DNA from: Saprospiraceae bacterium | GTDB taxonomy: Bacteria; Bacteroidota; Bacteroidia; Chitinophagales; Saprospiraceae | Length of the DNA: 64,000 bases | NCBI GenBank assembly: GCA_021604865.1 | Contig: BQJU01000033.1 | Location: 1-64,000, forward strand | Direction of reading: 5' to 3' | Part shown: positions 8,234 through 17,915 of the stretch, piece by piece | Position numbering within the stretch: the first letter of the stretch is position 1 | Layout of the letters: every line of letters begins with the position of its first letter | The notes under the pieces: model-generated | What the model saw: only the letters and a program-made list of their open reading frames with translations | Told to the model about the DNA's origin: nothing | The model's database searches: none | Translations under genes and position numbers: made by a program

Positions 8234-8423
8234 CGTTCCCCCTTACTTATAGTCTTGATGCTTATTCTAGTAAGCAAATCTTGTCAGCTCTGTTGCCCAA
8301 TTAATTAATCAATTACAACCGCTTTATTCAAAACGCCTTTCTGGTAATGACACCCTAACAGGAGCGATTTGCCAGAAAGAAACATGATGTTATTGTTAGA
8401 AGCGGCTTTACCAATTTCAGACA
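8182..8423 (-). ncRNA. Candidate structured RNA with competing terminator helix
   Basis: About 240 nt on the minus strand, bounded by a promoter-like pair (8464-8430) and a strong terminator (8233-8182). It can form stacked helices: CCGCTT (8405-8400) with AAGCGG (8324-8319), CTTTCTGG (8379-8372) with CCAGAAAG (8344-8337), and TGCTTA (8276-8271) with TAAGCA (8264-8259). CTGACAA (8287-8281) can pair with TTGTCAG (8232-8226), which is also the 5' arm of the terminator, so two structures exclude each other. That is the layout of an attenuator or riboswitch leader, or of an independent RNA. I do not recognise it as tmRNA, RNase P RNA or SRP RNA. The gene downstream on this strand is the cargo gene at 7817. 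Confidence 0.5.
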
Positions 8424-8429
8424 ATTGAA

Positions 8430-8464
8430 CAAAAGTTATTCTTTTGACTTAAAATAATTACAAA
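8430..8464 (-). promoter_or_regulatory. Promoter candidate for the structured RNA
   Basis: Minus strand TTTG at 8464-8461, a 22-nt spacer, then TAACTTTTG at 8438-8430. The -7 box has one extra T relative to TAnnTTTG. It would start an RNA near 8423, just before the first helix. Confidence 0.4.
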
Positions 8465-8520
8465 GTCACAATTTTGGGTAGTTTTTTTTATTTTTTGCTT
8501 AGAAGTTGTATTCTGAAAAT

Positions 8521-8560
8521 AAAAACAGCCAATCAAAATTGCTCTTAATTGGCTGTTTTA
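8521..8560 (-). terminator. Terminator of htrA
   Basis: Minus strand AAAACAGCCAAT pairs with ATTGGCTGTTTT around a 14-nt loop, and the 3' arm runs into U residues. It lies about 20 nt after the htrA stop codon. Confidence 0.85.
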
Positions 8561-8581
8561 TAAAGACTCTTTATTTATTTA

Positions 8582-9703
8582 CTATTGGTCACCAGAAGGA
8601 ATGACACTCTCCAAGCTTTTCAAACGGATATTTTCTTTGCGAATTTTTCTTCCGGAGCGAATAAAGTCCACCGAAATGCTATCCCCAGGGCGAAACAAAG
8701 CAACTTGTTCCTGCAATTCCGGTACAGAGGGGGTCGTGATTCCATTGATCCCAATAATCACATCACCCACTTTCAGACCTGCATTATCGGCGCTGCTATT
8801 TTGACTCACTTTATTGATATATACGCCAGAGACAGCCGGCAAGTCCAGAGCATCAGCCAGTTCACCAGTAACATCTTCAATAATGACCCCTAGGACGGCA
8901 CGCCTAACTTCACCATATTCCCTCAAGTCAGCAATCACTTTCCGCACCAGATTGGAAGGAATAGCAAAAGAATAACCTTCATAACCACCTGACTCACTGA
9001 TTATTGCCGTATTAATTCCAATTAATTCACCATTGGTATTAACCAAAGCACCGCCACTATTTCCCGGGTTAACAACAGCATCGGTTTGAATAAAGGATTC
9101 AATAGAATAGGAAGAGCGAAGAATCCGGATATTCCTGGCTTTTGCACTAACAATTCCCGCTGTAACGGTAGAGGTCAGGTTAAAGGGATTACCTACTGCA
9201 AGCACCCATTCTCCAATATCTACCTGGTCGGAATTACCAAAGCTGATTGGACTCAGGCCCCTGGTATCAATTTGAATTACCGCCAAATCAGTACTGGGAT
9301 CTCTTCCTATAACTTTAGCATTCAGCTGCCGTTTATCAGGAAGGGCAACCTCCAATCGAGATCCGTCTTCTACGACGTGATTATTGGTCACAATGAAACC
9401 ATCAGAAGAAATGATGACGCCCGAACCACTCGCGACACGGTAGCCCGTAGCACTAAAAACAGTAATGTTGACCACAGAATTGGTCGCTTTTTTTGAAACT
9501 TCCCGAAAATCCGGCAACACGATTTCAGATTTATGCAAAGGCCGGGTATTTACCAGGGGCTGGTTGTCCTGTTTTACAAATTGCACCGGTAAATCTTCTT
9601 TGAAGGATTCAGGAGGAATAGGCTGATAATATTGAGTAAATAGATAAAAAGAGCATATTGTACTCAATAAACCAACCAAAATATTAGTTGCCAGATTTTT
9701 CAT
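8582..9703 (-). CDS. htrA: HtrA/DegP-type periplasmic serine protease
   Basis: A 373-residue trypsin-fold quality-control protease. An N-terminal membrane segment (about 7-24) anchors it facing the periplasm or acts as signal peptide. The catalytic triad is H109 (VTNNHVVED), D139 (STDLAVIQID) and S216 (NPGNSGGAL). One PDZ domain covers about 268-360 (YINKVSQNSSADNAGLKVGDVI). A single PDZ makes it DegS-like in layout, but DegS and DegQ-type roles cannot be told apart here. A terminator follows the gene. It stands alone, with repeat DNA upstream. Confidence 0.93.
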   Translation of the reverse strand: MKNLATNILVGLLSTICSFYLFTQYYQPIPPESFKEDLPVQFVKQDNQPLVNTRPLHKSEIVLPDFREVSKKATNSVVNITVFSATGYRVASGSGVIISSDGFIVTNNHVVEDGSRLEVALPDKRQLNAKVIGRDPSTDLAVIQIDTRGLSPISFGNSDQVDIGEWVLAVGNPFNLTSTVTAGIVSAKARNIRILRSSYSIESFIQTDAVVNPGNSGGALVNTNGELIGINTAIISESGGYEGYSFAIPSNLVRKVIADLREYGEVRRAVLGVIIEDVTGELADALDLPAVSGVYINKVSQNSSADNAGLKVGDVIIGINGITTPSVPELQEQVALFRPGDSISVDFIRSGRKIRKENIRLKSLESVIPSGDQ

Positions 9704-9881
9704 AGGAATTAAAGATTTTCAATTCTTTGACAAATCCTGTGATTGGTCAAGGAAATGGGTTTGCTATACACTTATTTTAACCTGTTGTTAGAGGTCTTTT
9801 TCCTAAGTATGCCTCTGGACAACAATTCTAAAGACAAAATGAATGCCTTAAGGTTGCGAATTGGCCCTACCCTACCCAAGG

Positions 9882-9983
9882 CTTAGTTCATGTTTGGAGG
9901 TCAACTCCGATACAAGATCGAGGTAAGCTACTTTGGTTGCAAAAGATCACTTTTCACTACAGAACCTGACCTCCAAACAAGCT
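9882..9983. repeat. Dispersed repeat family A, foldback copy 2
   Basis: TGTTTGGAGGTCA at 9891-9903 is the exact reverse complement of TGACCTCCAAACA at 9967-9979, enclosing 63 nt. The left end TTAGTTCATGTTTGGAGG matches the left ends at 4371 and 55381. No coding potential; it lies between two minus-strand genes. Confidence 0.8.
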
Positions 9984-9996
9984 TTTAACCTGGCTT

Positions 9997-12339
9997 TTAT
10001 TCGGGTAAAATATATTCTGGACCCACAATAATTTCTGCTGCCAGAAGCTCATCCGGAATGGCAAAAGCTTCAACCAGAGCAGTAGCATCCTGGCGGAGGT
10101 CAAGACAAAGTTCATCAACCAGCTTTCTGATCGCTTTGGTTTTCACGCCAGCCAGATAATCTTTCTCAAGATACCACCCTTTATGCAATTCAATGCTGTG
10201 AAGGGCATATAAACTACTTAATTTGTTCAAAATGGGTCGCAAATCATCATTCTCAATATGAGCAATTGATATTTGGAATTGTTCCAGCACGATTCGTTCT
10301 ATAAAAGCCTCTGCCAGAGCAAGCATGTGGGTCTGGCAAGTTAATGCGGCATCAAATGCATTCATCCCACCTTTGACCAAACCTCGGATACGTTGAGAGA
10401 GAGAATACAACAACTGTTTCTCCCGGAATTGAAAAGCACTGAGTTGAAATTCCGGACTGAGCAAATGATCCTTATCCGTATTTCGAATGGCAATGGGATT
10501 AAGTTCACTAATGGCCGTACTGACCCGATCTCCTACATAACGCAACATGGCCCAGGTTCCTTCTTCGTGAAACTCTTTGCGAAATTCAGATAAAACGCCA
10601 CGAGCCACCAATTGCATCAGTACGGTGTTATCGCCTTCAAAAGTGGTAAATATATCGGAATCGGCCTTAAGGTCTGCAAAGCGGTTTTCAAATAGATATC
10701 CTTTCCCGCCACAAGCTTCACGGCATTCCTGAATAGCGGCAGTGGTAAACCAGGTAGCATAAGCTTTCATGCCCGCAGCCAACGTCTCAATTTCCCGAAT
10801 GTCTTTATCCGAACGATTAGTGTAGCGCTTGGTCAGGTAGGTCAAGGCGAAATCCAGGGCATAGGCTTTAGCGAGATAAGGCATTAGTCGCCGTTGATGA
10901 CTTTGGTAATCAAGCAATAACATCTCTTGTCCACCAACGTTACTGCCGGAAAACTGCCGACGTTTAAGGGCATATTTCACAGCAATGGTCAATGCTGATT
11001 TGGCCGCACTCAAACCGGTGCGAGGGACACAAACTCTCCCTCCTACCAAGGTGCCCAACATCGTAAAAAACCGACGTGAAGGACTTTCTATTGGGCTTTG
11101 ATACGTTCCATTTTCGTCAAGATCTCCAAAGCGGTTCAACAAATTTTCTTTTGGCACCCGCACTTGATGAAACCAGATTCGTCCATTATCAACCCCATTC
11201 AGTCCCAGTTTGTAACCACAATCTTCCACTTCTATTCCCGGCAACAAATTTCCATTTTCACCACGTAAGGGAACTAAAATGGCATGAACGCCCTGGCTTT
11301 CTCCGCCAACAATTAATTGGGCAAATACTGTTGCCATTTGGCCGTGCAGCGCATTGCCTATATATTCTTTACCTGCTTCCCGGTTGGGTGTATTAACAAT
11401 GAATTCTCTGGAATCATGATTGTAAATAGCCGTGGTTTCCAATCCGCGCACATTGGACCCGTGACCGGTTTCCGTCATGGCAAAACAGCCCGCCAATTCC
11501 AGGGTACCTGTTTTAGCCAGGTATTTTTTGTGGTGTCTTTCTGTGCCCAACCAAAGGACACTTCCTCCAAAAAGCCCAAATTGAACGCCAAATTTAATTG
11601 CAAGGCTGAGATCGTGATAGCCTAGTGTTTCGAATACTGCCGCATATAACCCCATATCATCCTTGCCACCATAAGCCTGCGGATAGGAAAGGTTTCCCAA
11701 TCCTTGTTCTGCCAGCAATTTACACCACGCCAATACCTGGGCACGGTATTCCGATTTTTTGCGCATGGTTCGAAAACGAAAAATCGGGTCTTTGAGGATT
11801 GTCCTAACCTTGTCTCTGATTTCGACATAGTCATCATCCAATGCCCGTCGCATTTCCGCTACGGGAAAGCTAGCTTTGGAGCGTTCCTCTGCCAAGACTA
11901 TCGCTTCCGTCTTTTCGGGAAAAATTGCCCGGTAGGTGTCGGAATTAACCAGTTTCAATGCTGCCTCTAGCTGCGCCAATTGGCCTCTTACCACGGCTTC
12001 ATCCCACTGGCTCTTTTCTTCAACAACTTCGGTCGCCATTTTAAGCCCCAGGTCAACCAACGTGTACTTGGCATTATCCCCCAACAGATTGGCAGCTTCT
12101 CGCAATTCTATTTCCCAAAACTTAAAAAGTTGCCGTGGCGGGGGATGCATCGGATTACTCCACCCCAAAAGCATTTTTTTATCATCAGAACTTAGAAAAG
12201 TCAGCTTTCCTGCTTTTTGTCGAAGGGCATTTACTTCAGTAGGTGTCAATACACGATCCGACCACGCTGCATATAAAAGGGGAAGAAGGGCTCGTATTCC
12301 CGGAGAATATACGGAATGAACTTGGGTATTGGCATTCAT
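9997..12339 (-). CDS. Acyl-CoA dehydrogenase/oxidase, long form
   Basis: A 780-residue FAD enzyme that desaturates the alpha-beta bond of acyl-CoA, the first step of fatty-acid beta-oxidation. The FAD/substrate region has CFAMTETGHGSNVRGLETTA, which is closer to acyl-CoA oxidases than to short dehydrogenases. ALKRRQF and the segment EACGGKGYLFENRFADLKAD lie in the helical domain. The acid in TFEGDNTVLMQLVARG is the expected catalytic base of the oxidase branch. The extra N-terminal (1-100) and C-terminal (620-780) helical parts make it twice the usual dehydrogenase length, as in oxidases and FadE-like enzymes. Electron acceptor (oxygen or ETF) cannot be decided from sequence. Confidence 0.85.
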   Translation of the reverse strand: MNANTQVHSVYSPGIRALLPLLYAAWSDRVLTPTEVNALRQKAGKLTFLSSDDKKMLLGWSNPMHPPPRQLFKFWEIELREAANLLGDNAKYTLVDLGLKMATEVVEEKSQWDEAVVRGQLAQLEAALKLVNSDTYRAIFPEKTEAIVLAEERSKASFPVAEMRRALDDDYVEIRDKVRTILKDPIFRFRTMRKKSEYRAQVLAWCKLLAEQGLGNLSYPQAYGGKDDMGLYAAVFETLGYHDLSLAIKFGVQFGLFGGSVLWLGTERHHKKYLAKTGTLELAGCFAMTETGHGSNVRGLETTAIYNHDSREFIVNTPNREAGKEYIGNALHGQMATVFAQLIVGGESQGVHAILVPLRGENGNLLPGIEVEDCGYKLGLNGVDNGRIWFHQVRVPKENLLNRFGDLDENGTYQSPIESPSRRFFTMLGTLVGGRVCVPRTGLSAAKSALTIAVKYALKRRQFSGSNVGGQEMLLLDYQSHQRRLMPYLAKAYALDFALTYLTKRYTNRSDKDIREIETLAAGMKAYATWFTTAAIQECREACGGKGYLFENRFADLKADSDIFTTFEGDNTVLMQLVARGVLSEFRKEFHEEGTWAMLRYVGDRVSTAISELNPIAIRNTDKDHLLSPEFQLSAFQFREKQLLYSLSQRIRGLVKGGMNAFDAALTCQTHMLALAEAFIERIVLEQFQISIAHIENDDLRPILNKLSSLYALHSIELHKGWYLEKDYLAGVKTKAIRKLVDELCLDLRQDATALVEAFAIPDELLAAEIIVGPEYILPE

Positions 12340-12430
12340 AGTTGACCAGTTGATTGATTATGGATGTATCGTATTCCACAATTTAACAAATCACAATACA
12401 CTTTGTTGGTTGCCAAATTTTCTTCTTCAT

Positions 12431-12462
12431 AAAAAAGGCCACCCTGGGAAACAAGATGGCCT
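12431..12462 (-). terminator. Terminator downstream of the glucosaminidase gene
   Basis: Minus strand AGGCCATC pairs with GGTGGCCT (one G-U) around an 11-nt loop, followed by six U residues. It lies about 160 nt beyond the stop codon of the gene at 12619, with a family A mini-repeat in between. Confidence 0.7.
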
Positions 12463-12503
12463 AATGACATGAGAAACTATATTTTCATCCAACTAAAGCT
12501 GAA

Positions 12504-12557
12504 AGCATGTTTGGAGGCCAACCATATCGTTGCGCTGAAGCTTTCTCCAAACATGCT
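12504..12557. repeat. Dispersed repeat family A, minimal foldback copy 3
   Basis: AGCATGTTTGGAG (12504-12516) and CTCCAAACATGCT (12545-12557) are exact reverse complements. The 28 nt between them include TTGCGCTGAAGCTTTCTCC, shared with the copies at 4371, 29245 and 46220. This 54-nt copy looks like the smallest complete unit of the family. It is flanked by CTGAAA on the left and CTGAAAA on the right. Confidence 0.85.
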
Positions 12558-12618
12558 CTGAAAATGGCTCTTTGACAAATCCTGGAATTTTGTATCAATC
12601 GAAAATGTACATCAAAAG

Positions 12619-13443
12619 CTAAAGTGTCTCATCCAGGTTGTACAATTGAAATTTTTCAATGATATCAATAAGCCGTTGATCATAATTTTTCCCTTGTCCT
12701 AATCCAGCTTTTACCAGCCCTTTTGCCCATTTTTTATAGGACTGTCCAAGCTCAAGTAATTCATTGTGTTCCTGTACAATAAGCAAGCTGTGTGCCCGCC
12801 AGTTAGCCCATGCACTATCAAAGGCCTTCCCTCCAAGAGGGGCTCCAAAGTGATTGTTATGATCTCTGGCTGATGGACTTTTACCGGCACGGCTCTCTAA
12901 AATAGCTTGTCCTATTTGAATACTGGCAGGGATACCAAATTTCTCCATTTCAGCACGGGCTACCCGGTCAAACCGATTGATATAACCTTTTATAATTTCA
13001 TCATCCGGTAAATGGATTGCTTTTGGAACAGCACTTGATTCTTTAAAACTAATTGTTTGAGCTACGCCTAGTTGATCTACACTTGCATCGTTAGCATTTT
13101 CATTGCCGCCCATAAATCCAGCCAAAGGGGCTTTCATATTGATGGAAAACTGAACATCCTTTTTTGTAAGAATAAATAAAGTCAATACCGCCAATCCTAT
13201 TCTGAACCAGGGCAGTCTATAACCACCTCTCGAACCAAAAACAAATTGGTGGATATGAAATTTAAGGGCAACAAATAAACGCCACAGGCCAGCTAATAGC
13301 CTGCGTATTATCAAGGCAATATCCAGATCCGGAAAGGAGCTATATTCTCCGCGGTATTGCATTTTGTTACCCTTACCTGTCATAGGATTATTGCCTTGCC
13401 CACGACTTCCCATTTGACGATTGTTTGAATATTCTGGTTTCAT
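12619..13443 (-). CDS. Membrane-anchored glucosaminidase (peptidoglycan hydrolase)
   Basis: A 274-residue protein. Residues 1-78 are a polar, basic cytoplasmic part, about 79-93 a membrane helix (WFRIGLAVLTLFILT), and 155-270 a glucosaminidase domain of the FlgJ/LytF type. The catalytic Glu is E183 in QAILESRAGKS. The SARDHNNHFGAP segment is typical of the fold. It should cut the glycan strands of peptidoglycan in the periplasm. The long basic N-terminal tail is unusual for the family. It is divergent from the S24 regulator gene, 137 nt away, and ends at a terminator. Confidence 0.87.
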   Translation of the reverse strand: MKPEYSNNRQMGSRGQGNNPMTGKGNKMQYRGEYSSFPDLDIALIIRRLLAGLWRLFVALKFHIHQFVFGSRGGYRLPWFRIGLAVLTLFILTKKDVQFSINMKAPLAGFMGGNENANDASVDQLGVAQTISFKESSAVPKAIHLPDDEIIKGYINRFDRVARAEMEKFGIPASIQIGQAILESRAGKSPSARDHNNHFGAPLGGKAFDSAWANWRAHSLLIVQEHNELLELGQSYKKWAKGLVKAGLGQGKNYDQRLIDIIEKFQLYNLDETL

Positions 13444-13559
13444 ACTTACTGATTTTGGGCAACTTTTTGTATCTTTACGGACTAAGTTGCAATGTTACGA
13501 TTGATTTGATAAGTTGACACAACAAATTTAAAACAATAAGTTTTTAAAACCAAACTTTT

Positions 13560-13573
13560 AAACAAATTTGTTT
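13560..13573. promoter_or_regulatory. Perfect 14-bp palindrome before the S24 regulator start
   Basis: AAACAAATTTGTTT is its own reverse complement and ends 7 nt before the ATG at 13581. A related half, ACAAATTTAAAAC, lies at about 13519-13531. This is where an autoregulatory operator would be expected, but function is only inferred. Confidence 0.3.
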
Positions 13574-13580
13574 TCATTAA

Positions 13581-14300
13581 ATGAGTGATTTTTCCAACAA
13601 TATTGTAAATCAACGATTTAAGGTCGTTTATTCTACACTCGAAGCACACAATCTGATTCGTGGGAAATCGGATATTGCCAAAAAACTCGGCACTTACAAC
13701 CACGTCATTAATAGTATTCTCAAAGGCCAGCGCAACATAACTGTTGATCAGCTCTCGTCTTTGTTTGAACATTATGGTGTCAATGCCAACTATCTTTTTG
13801 GCAATAGTGAAGAAATGTTTTTAGAATCATCCGGTATTCCGGTTGGTATCCCTACCCGATCCATGGAGGAGAAGAAAATGGGCCGCCGGGAAAATATCAC
13901 CCTGGTACCTGCCAGAGCGGTGGCTGGGTATGCTTTGGAACATAACGATGGTGACTATCTTCAAAATTTGCAGAAATTTTCCATTCCAAATATGGACGGC
14001 AGCTTAATCGCTTTTGAGATCAGTGGAGATAGTATGATGCCCACTATTACCAATGGCGACATTGTGGTATGTGAAGATGTAGAACGTGGTACTCCTTTAC
14101 GCGATAATCACGTCTATGTCATCGTTACTGATGTTGTTGTTGCCAAACGCATCCAACAAATACGCGAGGGAAATGAAGTAAATTCTCTGCGTCTGATCTC
14201 AGACAATGATGTCGTTTACAAACCTTATGAAGTGGAAGTAGAAGAAATCCGCCAAATCCTGAAAGTAAAATGCCGATTGACGGCTTACGCGATTAGCTAG
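13581..14300 (+). CDS. HTH / S24 peptidase-like (LexA/CI-type) transcriptional regulator
   Basis: A 239-residue protein with an N-terminal helix-turn-helix region (about 9-70; DIAKKLGTYNHVINSILKGQ) and a C-terminal S24 domain. The self-cleavage dyad is present: S151 in ISGDSMMPTITNGD and K189 in VVVAKRIQQ. The usual Ala-Gly cleavage site may be AVAGYA at 113-118. Such proteins act as repressors that cut themselves when RecA filaments form, or as general phage-repressor-like regulators. No phage genes lie nearby. It may control itself and the divergent glucosaminidase gene through the palindrome at 13560. Confidence 0.87.
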   Translation: MSDFSNNIVNQRFKVVYSTLEAHNLIRGKSDIAKKLGTYNHVINSILKGQRNITVDQLSSLFEHYGVNANYLFGNSEEMFLESSGIPVGIPTRSMEEKKMGRRENITLVPARAVAGYALEHNDGDYLQNLQKFSIPNMDGSLIAFEISGDSMMPTITNGDIVVCEDVERGTPLRDNHVYVIVTDVVVAKRIQQIREGNEVNSLRLISDNDVVYKPYEVEVEEIRQILKVKCRLTAYAIS

Positions 14301-14415
14301 CCCAGGTTTTAGTGGATGAAAATATTGGTTTTCAGAACTTAATTCCTACCTCGGCGTTGTATTCAAAAGATATCCGTCACTGGATTTTCTCCCATAACTT
14401 TCTTCAACTTCGCCT

Positions 14416-16464
14416 ATGAATCGCCTTCAATTCGAAAGTAGTCCTTATCTATTACAACACGCCAACAATCCGGTCAATTGGTTCGCCTGGAAGCCAGAAG
14501 CTTTTGAAAAAGCTAAACAGGAAGACAAACCCATTCTGGTCAGTATTGGCTATTCTACCTGCCATTGGTGTCATGTAATGGAACGGGAATCTTTTGAAAA
14601 TGAACAGACAGCGGCTTTCATGAACAAACATTTTATCAACATCAAGGTGGATCGGGAAGAACGGCCAGATGTAGATCAAATTTACATGGAAGCCTGTCAG
14701 ATCATTTCCGGGGCAGGTGGCTGGCCTTTGAATTGTTTTCTCACACCCGATGGGCGGCCGTTTTATGCAGGTACCTATTACCCACCTGAGGCGGCCTACA
14801 ACCGGCCTTCCTGGCCACAGGTGTTACAAAATATGGCAGGTGCATTTCAGCAAAAGCGAGAGGTCATTGAGGAACAAGCAGATAAATTGGTAAACATCAT
14901 TAGAGGTTCTGATGAGACCTTTGTAAATACCGTAGTTGGTTCTGAAGCAACAAATACTTCGTTCACTCCTGTCGAAATGCAGGCAATTTTTAAAAATATG
15001 CAATCCCGATTTGACCGTCGGGAAGGTGGATTTGGAGGAGCTCCGAAATTTCCTTCCAGCATGACCTTACAATTTTTGCTTGATTTTCATGCCCTTACCG
15101 GCAATCAGGAAGCATTAGAACATTTGGAGTTTTCTCTAAAAAAAATGATTCGGGGCGGTATTTACGATCAGATCGGAGGAGGTTTTGCGCGTTATGCAAC
15201 GGATGATGCCTGGTTGGTTCCGCATTTTGAGAAAATGCTGTACGATAATGCGCTCCTTATCAGTCTTATGGCCAATACTTATAAACTGACCAAAGATCCT
15301 TTATATAAAAGAACCATCGAAGAAACGTTGGCATTTATCGCCCGGGAAATGACAAGTCCGGAAGGTGGCTTTTATGCTGCTTTAGACGCGGATTCTGAAG
15401 GAGTGGAGGGCAAGTTTTATGTTTGGGATAAAGCAGAAATCGACGAAATACTCAGTGGTGATGCCGATTTATTTAATTCCTTTTATCAGGTGACGGAACA
15501 GGGCAATTGGGAGGGAAAAAATATTTTGTGGCGTCCTCAGAGTGAAGAGGCTTTTGCGCTGTCGGAGGGAGACATAGGGCTTTCCAAATTATTGGAGCGT
15601 TTTACCCGAAATAAAAAAAGGTTGCTTGAGGCAAGGAGCAAACGCATCCGGCCAGGCTTAGATGATAAAATTTTGCTCAATTGGAATGCACTACAGTGTT
15701 CGGCCTATGCTCAGGCTGCTTCCGCATTAGGAAATAAGGATTATCAAAAAATTGCGCAGCACAACCTGCAATTTATACTCGATAAGTTTCGGAAAGGGGA
15801 AAATTTGTACTTCTACCATACTTATAAAGAAGGTCATGCACAGTACGATGCTTTTCTAGATGACTATGCTTTTCTTATTGCTGCCATTTTGGACGTATAT
15901 GAACTAGATTTTGATCCAGCTCGTATAAAAATTGCCGTGCAGCTGACAAATCACGTTTTAGCACAATTCTTCGATGAGCAGAGTCAGCTCTTCTATTTTA
16001 CCGGTCAAGCCCAAAGTGACATCATTCTCCGTCGGAAGGATTTATACGATTCAGCTTTACCCTCTGGCAACTCAACCATGGTATACAATCTGTTCCGTCT
16101 TGGGATACTTACGGACCAGGAATCCTATCGGCAACTCGCGCATAGCATGTTGACTGGCCTAAAAGGTGCTGTAGAGAAATACCCCACTTCCTTTTCCCGC
16201 TGGGCTGGTGCGATGTTAATGGAGGCCTTTCCTCCCGAAGAGCTGGCCGTATTAGGCGAGCAGGCCCTTCCTTTTGCTGCACAACTTAATGCTCATTACC
16301 TACCCAACCGTGTAATCATGGCCTCAATGCAGGCATCTGATGAATACCCGCTTTTGGCTGGCCGTTATCAGGAAAATGATACCTTGATATATATCTGTAA
16401 AAACTACGCCTGCCAATTGCCGGTAAAAACTGTTGAAGCAGCATTAGACACAATTAGAACCTGA
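14416..16464 (+). CDS. DUF255 thioredoxin-fold protein (SSP411/YyaL family)
   Basis: A 682-residue protein of the spermatogenesis-associated-20/YyaL family. The N-terminal thioredoxin-like domain (1-165) carries CHWCH (C49, C52) in the signature [15 protein letters not shown]. The rest is a helical (alpha/alpha) barrel resembling cellobiose epimerases, with repeated segments such as [15 protein letters not shown] and [11 protein letters not shown]. Length and start [19 protein letters not shown] are normal. The biochemical role in bacteria is not established. No neighbour clarifies it. The ATG at 14416 is the only start that keeps the conserved N-terminus. Confidence 0.93.
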   Translation: MNRLQFESSPYLLQHANNPVNWFAWKPEAFEKAKQEDKPILVSIGYSTCHWCHVMERESFENEQTAAFMNKHFINIKVDREERPDVDQIYMEACQIISGAGGWPLNCFLTPDGRPFYAGTYYPPEAAYNRPSWPQVLQNMAGAFQQKREVIEEQADKLVNIIRGSDETFVNTVVGSEATNTSFTPVEMQAIFKNMQSRFDRREGGFGGAPKFPSSMTLQFLLDFHALTGNQEALEHLEFSLKKMIRGGIYDQIGGGFARYATDDAWLVPHFEKMLYDNALLISLMANTYKLTKDPLYKRTIEETLAFIAREMTSPEGGFYAALDADSEGVEGKFYVWDKAEIDEILSGDADLFNSFYQVTEQGNWEGKNILWRPQSEEAFALSEGDIGLSKLLERFTRNKKRLLEARSKRIRPGLDDKILLNWNALQCSAYAQAASALGNKDYQKIAQHNLQFILDKFRKGENLYFYHTYKEGHAQYDAFLDDYAFLIAAILDVYELDFDPARIKIAVQLTNHVLAQFFDEQSQLFYFTGQAQSDIILRRKDLYDSALPSGNSTMVYNLFRLGILTDQESYRQLAHSMLTGLKGAVEKYPTSFSRWAGAMLMEAFPPEELAVLGEQALPFAAQLNAHYLPNRVIMASMQASDEYPLLAGRYQENDTLIYICKNYACQLPVKTVEAALDTIRT

Positions 16465-16663
16465 CAATTTTGCCAAAAAGCGATATTTGCAGGCAACAAT
16501 TTCTATTGTTTTACAGTCTTTTAATTAGGGCGTTATTTTCCGAAGAGATGTTTACGCCCCATGCTCCTATGCATCTTGCTTTAATGAAGGCTGAGCGACA
16601 AAAAATGCTATTGGGTATTTTCTTTTTGCCCGGAAACACTTATTTTACTAAAAATTCAGGTTT
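16465..16663. other. Spacer before porP/sprF
   Basis: A 65-codon frame here has no conserved look and I do not call it a gene. ACTTATTTTACT near 16635-16650 is a weak -7-like sequence for porP. No repeat is seen. Confidence 0.35.
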
Positions 16664-17629
16664 ATGAGATACTACTACCTAATCGCGCTGACTTTGACAA
16701 CCACCCTAGTGATGGCACAACAGCCCTCTCATTATAGCATGTATATGCTGAATCATTTCAGCTGGAACCCGGCATACGCAGGATTGGATAACTCCCTAAG
16801 CATTACTGGTGTATACCGCAGTCAGTGGGTTGGTCTGGAGGGAAGTCCTGTCACCCAAAACATCAATGCCCATTTACCTTTGTATGTAGCAAGCAGCGGC
16901 ATTGGTATCAACCTGGAAAATGATCAGTTGGGTGCTCAGCGGTTAACATCAATTAATCTTTCCTATAATTTTCAAAGAGAACTAGGTGCTGGAATTCTTT
17001 CTTTAGGAGCCAGGGCCGGCATTGTCCAGCGTTCGTTGGATGGCAGTAAAATATTAACTCCGGACGGAGAATATGGTGAACCAGGTGTGCCTCCCCTACA
17101 CAATGATGATTTATTACCTACGGAAGAAGTCAATGGGAGTGTTACCACGTTTGGTGTGGGCCTATATTACCAATCTGAAAAATTGGAGAGTGGCCTTTCC
17201 ATTAGTAACATTACTGAGCCCAGTGCGGATTTAGGGAAGCTAAAATTAAAGATGACCAGAAATTACTTTTTTACCTTGGGCATGCACTTTGATCTCAATT
17301 CCAGTGTATCCATACATCCCTCTATTCTGGTTCGTTCAGACCTCATTCAAACACAAACAGATTTTTCCACAATTGTTCGGTACAACGACAATATATTTTT
17401 TGGGGCATCGTTTAGAGGTTATAATTCCAACAGTATCGATGCTCTCGTCCTGTTGGCAGGACTTAAACTGAGTGAAAATATAACACTAGCATACGCATAC
17501 GACTTGACTTTATCAGGTTTGCGTACAGTAAATAGCGGTTCCCACGAAGTCATGTTGAATTACAACCTTAACAAGATCTTCGGAGCCGGACGGCCGCCAA
17601 AGATTATCTACAATCCTCGGTCGCTCTAG
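16664..17629 (+). CDS. PorP/SprF family type IX secretion outer-membrane protein
   Basis: A 321-residue beta-barrel protein. A signal peptide (1-18, ending VMAQ) is followed by QPSHYSMYMLNHFSWNPAYAGLDNSL, the classic PorP/SprF opening with its NPAYAG motif (written here in parts). Alternating strands run to the end (ITLAYAYDLTLSGL ... HEVMLNYNL). SprF-type proteins work with particular large T9SS adhesins such as SprB and help to place them on the surface. It stands directly upstream of gldKLMN, as in many Bacteroidota, which supports a general PorP-like role. About 285 nt and a promoter separate it from gldK. Confidence 0.92.
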   Translation: MRYYYLIALTLTTTLVMAQQPSHYSMYMLNHFSWNPAYAGLDNSLSITGVYRSQWVGLEGSPVTQNINAHLPLYVASSGIGINLENDQLGAQRLTSINLSYNFQRELGAGILSLGARAGIVQRSLDGSKILTPDGEYGEPGVPPLHNDDLLPTEEVNGSVTTFGVGLYYQSEKLESGLSISNITEPSADLGKLKLKMTRNYFFTLGMHFDLNSSVSIHPSILVRSDLIQTQTDFSTIVRYNDNIFFGASFRGYNSNSIDALVLLAGLKLSENITLAYAYDLTLSGLRTVNSGSHEVMLNYNLNKIFGAGRPPKIIYNPRSL

Positions 17630-17833
17630 CAAACTACTCCTACACCATTATGAGAAGGCTGTTGTGAAGATTCCTAGATGGAATTTGATCGATGAAAATC
17701 GTGAAACCTGCACTTTTGAAATGTCAATCGGCGGGCTTTAAAACTATTATATTAGAAGGTTAGACAAATAGTGCTTAATAAGCGTAGGTATGTTAAACTT
17801 TGGCACCTTTCCTACAAAAATGAAAAATTAATT

Positions 17834-17863
17834 TTTGTAAAACTGTTAAACGGCCTATATTTA
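17834..17863 (+). promoter_or_regulatory. Promoter of gldK
   Basis: TTTG at 17834-17837, an 18-nt spacer, then TATATTTA at 17856-17863 (seven of eight matches to TAnnTTTG). Transcription would start near 17870, about 45 nt before the gldK ATG. It implies that gldK does not depend only on read-through from porP. Confidence 0.55.
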
Positions 17864-17915
17864 CGAGCGCTAAAAAAGATCATACTTTATTCTGAAGGAA
17901 AACTCGGGTGTTAAC

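Noticed and set aside
7957-8277. 106-codon minus-strand frame in the ncRNA candidate
   Set aside because: TTG start, runs through terminator and poly-U, no recognisable domain; the DNA is better explained by RNA structure.
16470-16667. 65-codon plus-strand frame before porP
   Set aside because: No ATG context or similarity cue; probably leader DNA of porP.
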